The position numbers and the translations under genes are program-made. Below, one piece after another: positions 56,633 through 64,000 of a DNA stretch of 64,000 nucleotides (position 1 is the first letter of the stretch; every line of letters begins with the position of its first letter). The notes below the pieces were generated by a model. The model saw nothing but the letters and a program-made list of their open reading frames with translations, was not told the DNA's origin and made no database searches. Origin of the DNA: Gambelia wislizenii (taxonomy: Eukaryota > Chordata > Lepidosauria > Squamata > Crotaphytidae); assembly GCA_030847615.1 (NCBI GenBank), contig JAUMIR010000015.1:6961501-7025500 (forward strand). The letters run 5' to 3'.

Positions 56633-57619
56633 GTAAGGTGTGCTTATTCGGAGATGTTCTTTCTGAACGTTGGGTCTGTACTCTTTATTAGAACCATGGT
56701 TGGTAGTATATTCTTTCAATGTTTGTTAAAATAATGAGATACATCTAAAACAGTTTGGTATATCTGATAGATCGTCTCTTCCTGCATGAACCTGCCTGGA
56801 CCCTGAGATTGTTTGGGGCAATCTGCAGGAGAGGCCTTTCATTCAGCCTCATTACCTGCACAGCTATCACTGTTAAGGACTTGAAATAGGGCCTTCTTGG
56901 TGCCTACTCCTAGGCTTAGGCACTCCTTTCCTAAGGAGGCTAGAACAGCCCCCACTTAGTTGGCCTTCTATTGGCAAAGTCTTTTTAAAAATCTGGCAGG
57001 CTTTTAGAATGTACGTGAAGGTTCCAGGCATCTCCAGACTGGGCTGAGATAGATCACTGTTTGAACGCCTAGAGATCCTTTGCCAGTCACTGACAATCAT
57101 GAGTGGGCAGCCTGAATGCCAAACTTGGAGTTAGAAAACTCCCCAAAGGCTGCATTCCAGTGGTGGGTTGACACGCATGTCAACAAGGGTAGAGCCAAAA
57201 AGTCCAACATGTTTTAGCTTCGGGATCCTCCTGCCAGTAATTATGCTTTTTCTAAAAAGTTCACCATTGTAGAATGGTAGGGACAAACTTCTGCAAAAAC
57301 TGGGAAATGATGGTGTCATGGGGAAGTGGGCGTGGCCTTTAGAGGAATTTTGGAAAAGCCATATTCAGACCTTTGAAGGCCTGATTTGACCCCAGGACTT
57401 GAGGGTACCCATCCCACTTGTAGATAATATTGTGGAAGACAGACCCATCATCTGACTTGGTAGCATAAGACAGTTTCCCAGGTCCTTCTGCAATGTATCG
57501 CTAAGTTCAAGGCATTTGATGCAAAATGGAGGCCATGCTACCAATACCATTGCTGTTGCTGTGAATTATATTCTTAGTAGCTGCAACAATGACATCACAT
57601 ACGGGTGTTCAAACCTCAC

Positions 57620-57755
57620 TGAGCTATGAAGTCTACTGGGTGACCTTGGGTCCAACTTTCAGCTTCACCTTCCTCATAGGGTTTTTGTGATGGGACAATG
57701 GAAGGGATGTGAATATATGTGCTATCCTGAACTCCTTTGTCATGGGCGGGGTTAA
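57620..57755 (+). mobile_element. MIR-type SINE relic in intron of gene C
   Basis: Equivalent of 24795-24930 (CTACTGGGTGACCTTGGGTCC...CCTCATAGGG). Confidence 0.6.
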
Positions 57756-59066
57756 AAGATCATAAACACATGTTATTCATGGGCACACTAATAACATTTT
57801 CCACCTGCTAATCTTGGAGAGTAGAAGGACAAAAAGAGTGATGAGTAAGGAGGATCAAAGGTATTCATGGAAGGTGAGATTCGTGGTTGTTTGTTGTCCC
57901 AACACACTCTGTGGCCCATGTTGCCTTTGTTCTGAACCTGGCTCACATATAAAATGCATTTAATGACAACCCATCTGTGGCTTTCATTGCTGAGCATATT
58001 TACATAAAAGCTAAACTGGTTCATATTTGCCTGCTAGGATTTTTATTAGTAATTTGAGAATAGCTAAGAGATGGAGCAACACATTCCTAGTGTGGGGTGT
58101 GTTGTCAGAATATCAGTGGTGGGAAATAATAGGACCAGAGGTGCTTTGAAGTGACATTTTCTGTAGAAGAGTATAAGTCTTCTGTGGGCATAGCCACTCT
58201 CTTTCATGCCAATGCTTATTTTAATAAGGACTAGAGGTTGATGGGGTTTTTCTTAATCAAAAAACAAGACTGTTTAAAAAAGAGCTGAGATTCTCAGAAA
58301 AGACCTTTGCCCAATAATTTATTGGCAGAGTTAATACCAAATTAGAAAGATGCTTTTTGAGATTAACCACGCACTCCAACACGCTTGTTGTTCAATGTAG
58401 GTATAAGGCTGATGCTCTACCTAACTGGAATGTTCCATAGGCTATTCATATAGTACTCCAATCCCCTCTCTCCTGTCAAATGCTGGCCATTAAGATTTTA
58501 AATATATAATAACAACAGAAGCAGCAGCAGTAACAATATATTTTGTATCTATATCAGGTTTAAAATATTTCATATATAAAAACATAAAATATTATATGTT
58601 TTATGACATAATGATATAAATATGATGCATGAATTGACCATCAGAATTTTTTCTTAGAGTATTCTAAATGTGTCTAGATATGTGTAGTGCAGTTTCTCCA
58701 CTTTGGGGGAGGTCTGGCTCCCCTAACCCCCATGAAAGTGGAGCTCTGACTGTATTTACATATATTTACCGAGCAGTGAGGAGTCTGAGTGGACCTCTTG
58801 CAAAAGGGAGTTCCAACACCCCGGAACAGCCATGGATGAGGCTCTCTCCTATGTCCTCACCAAAAGCACCTGTGGAGGTGGTGGGACTGAGAGAAAACCC
58901 TCCCCTGGAGATCTTAAACTCAGCTGGTTTGTAGTAATGGGAGCTTTCATGTTGAAGAGCAACATACCTGTGAACAACTGCTGGGATGCTTTTCATCCAC
59001 TTAATATAATCATCTCTTCTTTGTATTCTAGTGCGTTGTGTCACAAATCCACTACCCCTATCCAAG

Positions 59067-59258
59067 ATGACTTTCGGCTGTGGAAGCGGTTGTGGATACC
59101 GAGACTGGGGAAACCAATGCTGGTGGCCATGCGGCTACAATGGCTACTGCGGTGGCAACTACGGTAGGCACTGCAGTGGCTTTGGAATCCCCTGGAGCCA
59201 TCATGGTTGCTGGTACCCTTACTACCACCAGGGTCATGGATGGAATTGCGGTTGTTGA
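59067..59258 (+). CDS. Gene C: small Cys/Gly/Trp/Tyr-rich, cornification-type protein (63 aa)
   Basis: Coding exon 2; acceptor TTTGTATTCTAG ends at 59031, ATG 59067 (CCAAGATGA), TGA 59256-59258. The product is identical to gene B: MTFGCGSGCGYRDWG start, CWWPCGY, YCGGNYGRHC, WYPYYHQGH, NCGC end. No signal peptide or transmembrane segment; about 14% Cys and 10% Trp, which is extreme for any protein. The repeated Gly-aromatic and Cys-Gly context fits a disulfide- and pi-stacking-rich filament or matrix protein of keratinising tissue (inference). It is divergently oriented to gene B, with TATA boxes 4.3 kb apart. Confidence 0.8.
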   Translation: MTFGCGSGCGYRDWGNQCWWPCGYNGYCGGNYGRHCSGFGIPWSHHGCWYPYYHQGHGWNCGC

Positions 59259-59559
59259 TTCTCTCCCCCACCTCCAGAATGATTGCCCATGGGGATAGAC
59301 TGAACTCCCATGGATAAGATGAGCATCTGAACAAATCGACTTCAGAAATTCTGAGCCCTAGAAACAATTACCTAAAAGATGGAACCAGGAATACTTGCTA
59401 CCACTGTATAAGATGCATGCCTTTCCCATTTTTTCCACACTATTATTTGCTCATTTCTGTCCTTGTCATTGATCTGATCCTACCCATGTATGATAGATAG
59501 CCTTTTCCACTAGACCTATCATCTTCATATCTTCCCGGTATCTACTTTCCCTGTTCTGT

Positions 59560-59565
59560 AATAAA
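59560..59565 (+). promoter_or_regulatory. Gene C polyadenylation signal
   Basis: AATAAA 302 bp after the stop, same context (CTGTAATAAACACC) as gene A. Confidence 0.75.
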
Positions 59566-60744
59566 CACCTTACTGCATCAAAACATCATCTCTGTTGAGT
59601 TTTTCTTTTTAATGTTGTGATTAATCTGCCATATCTTTGAGCTGGTTCATAGATGGGTGGCTGCACCATTGAGCACCAATTAGCCTCATGCTTAAAGCAG
59701 CTTCCCCAAACCTTGGCTGGGGTCTTACATCTCTCTGTTGCTCTGCCCGAATGCTCTGCTTCCTCCCACCGCCCAGAAACTGCCAAGTCCTGGGATGGGA
59801 GGTTTGCTGCCCTCACTTACCAGGAGGACGGGAGAGAGGGGAAGGTGATTAGGACTATGGACAATGAGCTGGTCTCAGTTTGGTCGGGGGCAGGGAAGAA
59901 ATTGTAGGAAATTATTGGTATTTATATTAAGCAGAGTGAAGTGTAACCCCAGTGCAATATGAGCTTGTGGTATAAAACAGGATAGGAATATGCAGGATGC
60001 TCTAGTAAGGTTAAAAGCAAACCTCACATTTTGAGCAGTCAAATCATTATGGTCCAAATTGCCTTCCCCTTTAACTCCCTAGCTTGCCAACTGCTGGAGA
60101 GTAAGAGGTTTCTGGATGGAGGGCAAAGACAAAGGATCTGCCACCTGTCCAAAAGATTACTTAATCTGCTTTTATTAATTGTTTTATTTATTTAATTTTC
60201 TTCTGAATGCGACTCAAGGTTCATATATAAATCAAAACAATGTTCATGAATGTACAAAATGTACAACCCCTCCCCCATGAAAGTGGAGATAAAAGAGCTT
60301 TACATATTTTCATAGTTTGTAAAGAGAAGCCCTAATTAGGACTGATTTAATTTGCCACCCACACCCACACGCCCACACACACCATGTTATTCATGTCAGG
60401 GGTTATGAAATTTGACCCTCCTGTGTGGATATATCTATGCTTTGCCCCCTTCTTTTTTTGTGGGGAGGGAGGGTGGGTTCACTGGTGAAGCTGTGATCTA
60501 TCCGTTTGGCCACTAAAATGGAAATGATAAAAAAAAGGGCTGGTGAAATAAAAAGTCATCCGTGGATGCATTTTCGAAGAAGCCTTCAAGTGATGGTATA
60601 GGGATGGAAAGAATATTCCAAAAATTGAAAAACGTTTTTTTAAAAAACCCATGTTTCTCAAGTGTTGATAAAACCTGACAGGAAAAAACCTTGGACTGAT
60701 GAGAGACTTTGCAGTTCAGGACTTGTTCTGTGGGAGATTGTTTT

Positions 60745-60962
60745 GTGCAGAAGCTGTCAAGTTGCCTGTCAACTTATGGCAACCCCACAAATTTCATAGG
60801 TTTACTGAGGCAGGGAATCCTCAGAGAGGGTTTTGCCAGTTTTTTCCACTGAAATACAGCCAGAGCACCTGGGATTCATTGGCAGTCTCCCATTCACATA
60901 CTAACCAGGACTGACCCTGCTTAGCTTCCAAAATCAGATGGAATCTAGTGCCTTTGGAGTAT
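60745..60962 (-). mobile_element. 5S-rRNA-derived SINE, copy C
   Basis: Reverse-strand equivalent of the B copy: CTCCCATTCACATACTAACC and AGGACTGACCCTGCTTAGCTTCC are the complement of the 5S rRNA internal region. Confidence 0.8.
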
Positions 60963-61504
60963 TTAGGCCCTAGCTATAAAACACATCAATATAAATGATA
61001 AGGTAAACATATAATTCAAAACATCAAGTTCAGTATACAGGAAGACCCAGTTTAGGACCATTGACATCACCGAGACCCATTAGTCATGACTAAATTAAAC
61101 CTGTTGGTTTCACACAAGGTTAAAACTTGACCTACTGCCTCAGGACTGCATGAAGCACCCAAAGGCCTTAAAAGAAATCACCCTGCACACAGGCCCTGAA
61201 CTCTGCCAGGGATCCATAAGCTGATATGTCCCTCCCACTGTGTCAAGGCTGCATAAGCAGCAAGTATTTGGAAGACTGAGGTTGTTTGGGGGTTATTACT
61301 GGCATGGGATCATGTGAAGTTCCAAATATTGCTTGATTACAATTCCCATCATTGCATATCATTGGCTATGCTGGCTTAGCTGTATAGGAATTGCAGTCCA
61401 AAAAGATTTTGCCGGTCTATTCCTTCAACATGAATAAGATCTCTATTTGGAATCATAGATGGACAACCATGTGTCCAAGGCATGGACACAAGATATTCCG
61501 AGCG

Positions 61505-61727
61505 CCATTGCTATTTCCCCCCATAGTTTGTACATTTTACTGTATTTGATGTTTGCTTTAATTCTCCACCAGTTTAATTTAATTTTAAAGGGTGGGAGGG
61601 TTAGGATTGGGAATGATTGTTTTAACTTCCTGTTGCTTCAGTCTTGTTGTATGCGGCCCCAGTTGCTGAGCAGAGGTGTGGGTTAAAAATAAAAAATATT
61701 ATTATTATTATTATTATTATTATTACA
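61505..61727 (+). mobile_element. L2-like LINE 3' tail with (ATT)n, arm C
   Basis: AT-rich 3' UTR ending GCGGCCCCAGTTGCTGAGCAGAGGTGTGGGTTAAAAATAAAAAAT then (ATT)n at 61698-61726, parallel to the L2 end at 23140-23216. Confidence 0.6.
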
Positions 61728-62300
61728 TGTCTTCTCCCTTTTTTTGTGGAGTTGCTGGTTATAGTTTAAACTGTAGGCTCATACTTGCACATAATAGATT
61801 CAGTGCCACAAATGCAAGATGAACTATTAAAAAAACTCCAAGCATCAAATCGCTGCCTCAAATTAGTATTTTGTACACAGAAATGTCTTCACAACTGCCT
61901 CTAAAAATCATAAAAAGGAAGCTACCTGTCTGCTCATCTCAACAGCTTCTTCTGGTCTGGAATGGTTCTTACAATCCTCTTCAATTTTGCAAATAACAAG
62001 GTAAACATGATACTCCTGTGAAGGGACTTGCAGAAGGATATGGACAAACATTGATCACGGGATGGTTTCTCTAGTTAAACATTAAACAATATTCATTCAG
62101 ATACCTATGAGATTGTCACACTCTGAAGAATCCTGTGCCTTTTTGGGTGATCTGCAATATAGACTTTGGAATGGCCATTGCAAAAATTAAATGGCTGAGC
62201 AGGGATTTAAACCATAGTCTCCAGCATTGTAGTGCCAACACTCATACCACAACACCACACTGGCTCCTGATAACACTTAGTGGGAAACAATGGTATTCAG

Positions 62301-64000
62301 TGGGGAGGAGCAAGCATCGATGGCATAGGAACAATTCCCAGGATGGGTGCTCAAGGTAATGGAATTAAATTAATAATTTCCCCTCAAAAAGCCATGAGGA
62401 GAGGTTTTGAAAGAAGATTTATGGCTGTGAACTACTAAGGATGAGATAATTGCAGTTTGAAGAAGCCCAAAGTAAACAAATAGTTACTTTAGGTTTTGCC
62501 CAATCTCGGAGCTGCCTCCACCATTACTAAAATGAACATTTTACTAATAAATCACTAAGGTTGGACAAAGCAGTGAACAACTGAAGGCAAATAAAAAGGA
62601 TGATTTAACAGGGGAAGAAAAAATTGATTTAACTGGAGAATAAGTGGAAAGCTTTAAAAATAATATAAGTGGCAGTGGAAGGAGGGGCCATAAACAGAAT
62701 GGGAAGAACAAAAGTTTGGAGTGTTCTGATTTTCATATGTCTAAAAAGAGAAGAAATATTGGTGAAAAAATTTGGTTGAGGCCACAAATATTAGGCAAAC
62801 CGTCAGACAGGACTCACAAGAGATTACAAAGATTACAAAGAATACCTCCTGAAGCACAAAATAACAAGGGTGAACCAGAAGAGCTAAGTATGGAAAAGAA
62901 AACAAGCCCCCAAAAGAGTAGTCCTTCAGGTGCCTCTGCCCCAGATCCCCCATCCCCAAGGGGGAGGAAAAGAAGAGGAGAAATCAGAGAGGATATTAAA
63001 ACTCATATGGATTCTCTTTTTACAAAAACGATGACAGAATTTAGAGAAGAGAAAAAGAGAATGTTTTCAGAGTTTGCAGGCATAAGATAAGATATGCAGA
63101 AGGAGAGGAAAAGATCTGAAAAAAGATTTGTGGAAATGAGTACAAAAATACAAGGAATACAAGGAGATATTCTTAATATAGTAAAAGAGAACAAAGAAAT
63201 AATTAAAAGTCAAACACTTCAAGGCAGTCAGATTTCTTCAATATGAAGAAAATTACAGATATTGAAAAGAAATTGCTATACATGCAAGATTATCAAAGCA
63301 AGAATAACTTTAGAATAAGGTTCCTGCCAGAATCTGCGGGGAAAGGTCAAGGATCTAATCTGAAATCTGAAGTGTTGAAATGGCTACAGCAAGTGACACC
63401 AGCTGTGAAATGGATGAAGAGGACATCGAGCATATACATAGAGAACTGATGGGAAGGAGAAGTATTTTGCTAAGAGATGTTATTGTTAGGGTTATTAATT
63501 ATATTAATAAGGAGGAATTGATGAGAACAGTCAAGAAACACCCAGAGAAACTGAAGTATGGAGATGTAGGTGTGAAATTATATAATGACTACTATCCACA
63601 AACAGTAATTTGAAGAAAATCAGTGAAGCCTTGTATTGCTATTCTTTTGAAAGCTGGTATAAAATATGCTTGGGGATATCCAGTGTTTTTGAAATTTGAG
63701 TGGCCAGGAAAAAGATATAGAATGGAAACACCAGAAGAAGGACTGAGACGGTTGGAAGAGTTGGGAATACATAAGAAGGAGTACAGAGCTAATGGAAGAG
63801 TGAATAGCAGAGATGGAAAAGTTTAGATAGATGAAGAAAGCAGAAGGAGAAGAATAAAATTATAGGGGGAAGAAGAGGGGATTTTTTTAAAAAAATTTAT
63901 GAGCACTCAGGGGGAGGGAGTTGTTTTGGGCCATTGGATGATCTCTTCATCACTTCTCACCTGGAAGACCTGGGGGGTCATGAGCAAGGCGATTTGCCTT
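62301..64000 (+). mobile_element. L1 LINE copy C, 5' part (runs off window)
   Basis: It begins GGGGAGGAGCAAGCATCGATGG directly after the target sequence AAACAATGGTATTCAG (62285-62300), as expected for a full-length 5' end. It has a 5' UTR of about 430 bp, then ORF1 (62737-63826). ORF2 would start beyond ~64140 by comparison with copy B. Confidence 0.9.
62737..63826 (+). pseudogene. L1 copy C ORF1, broken
   Basis: ATG at 62737 (MSKKRRNIGEKIWLRPQ), Lys/Ser/Pro-rich N-terminus, stop at ~63088, coiled-coil part in other frames, RRM-like part 63243-63613 with a frameshift near 63400, C-terminal domain 63623-63826. The breaks fall close to those of copy B (46148-45058), so most predate the inverted duplication. 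Only a few substitutions separate the arms here. Confidence 0.85.

Larger units (their letters stand above)
55102..64000 (+). repeat. Right arm of large palindrome (copy C unit plus L1 5' part)
   Basis: Inverted counterpart of 44884-53775, extending beyond the window end. It contains the L1 tail (55102-55170), the L1 3' target sequence AAACAATGGTATTCAG (55171-55186), gene C, the 5S SINE, the L2-like tail, a SINE end, a second copy of the target sequence (62285-62300) and the 5' part of another L1. Confidence 0.95.

Noticed and set aside
44884..64000. Palindrome as a pure assembly artefact
   Set aside because: The arms carry different substitutions and small indels (for example ATG-linked patches at 49980-50030 versus 58870-58920, and paired sums shifting by about 20 bp), and the spacer is not mirrored. 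Long-read confirmation is still needed.

Overview
The window looks like nuclear DNA of a squamate reptile, most likely a lizard. The evidence is the repeat population. CR1 LINEs with (ATTCTATGAT)n tails sit beside several L1 subfamilies, L2 tails ending in (ATT)n, a zinc-finger RTE-like LINE, a Tigger-like DNA transposon, and a 5S-rRNA-derived SINE of the kind called 5S-Sauria. There are no bacterial-type operons, rRNA or tRNA genes or CRISPR arrays. The species is not identified.

Only one host gene family is supported. It encodes a tiny (61-63 aa) Cys/Gly/Trp/Tyr-rich protein and is present three times: copy A (+, CDS 26247-26432), copy B (-, CDS 49627-49818) and copy C (+, CDS 59067-59258). 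Each copy has a TATA box, a short non-coding exon 1, a ~2.4 kb intron, a single coding exon 2 and an AATAAA signal. That architecture and composition match small cornification genes such as corneous beta-proteins and other epidermal differentiation complex genes. I cannot assign a named orthologue.

Layout. 1-6.9 kb: CR1 fragments, a TIR-bearing element and unrecognised DNA. 7.0-13.0 kb: a reverse-strand, probably full-length dead L1 with a 15-bp target-site duplication (TSD). It carries a ~0.95 kb GC-rich, promoter-like insert that includes an array of seven CACGTG E-boxes. 13.0-21.3 kb: CR1, Tigger, RTE, L2, SINE and L1 remnants. 21.3-34.5 kb: segmental copy A with gene A, later invaded by an L2 and a full-length L1. 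34.5-44.4 kb: an RTE element split by an L1, which is itself split by a CR1. 44.4-64 kb: a large inverted repeat with arms of at least 8.9 kb (44884-53775 and 55102-64000) around a ~1.3 kb spacer of L1 sequence. The arms carry genes B and C head to head. The right arm runs off the window.

The copies can be ordered by mobile-element insertions. Copy A keeps an uninterrupted target site (AAACAATGGTATTCAG, 21294-21309). In B and C an L1 lies at that site, but its 5' junction is at the outer end of each unit and its 3' junction at the inner end. The units are therefore circularly permuted relative to a simple insertion. This suggests that tandem or circle-mediated amplification and an inversion followed the L1 insertion. 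The main result is a small, young, L1-associated amplification of a cornification-type gene, including a head-to-head palindromic pair.
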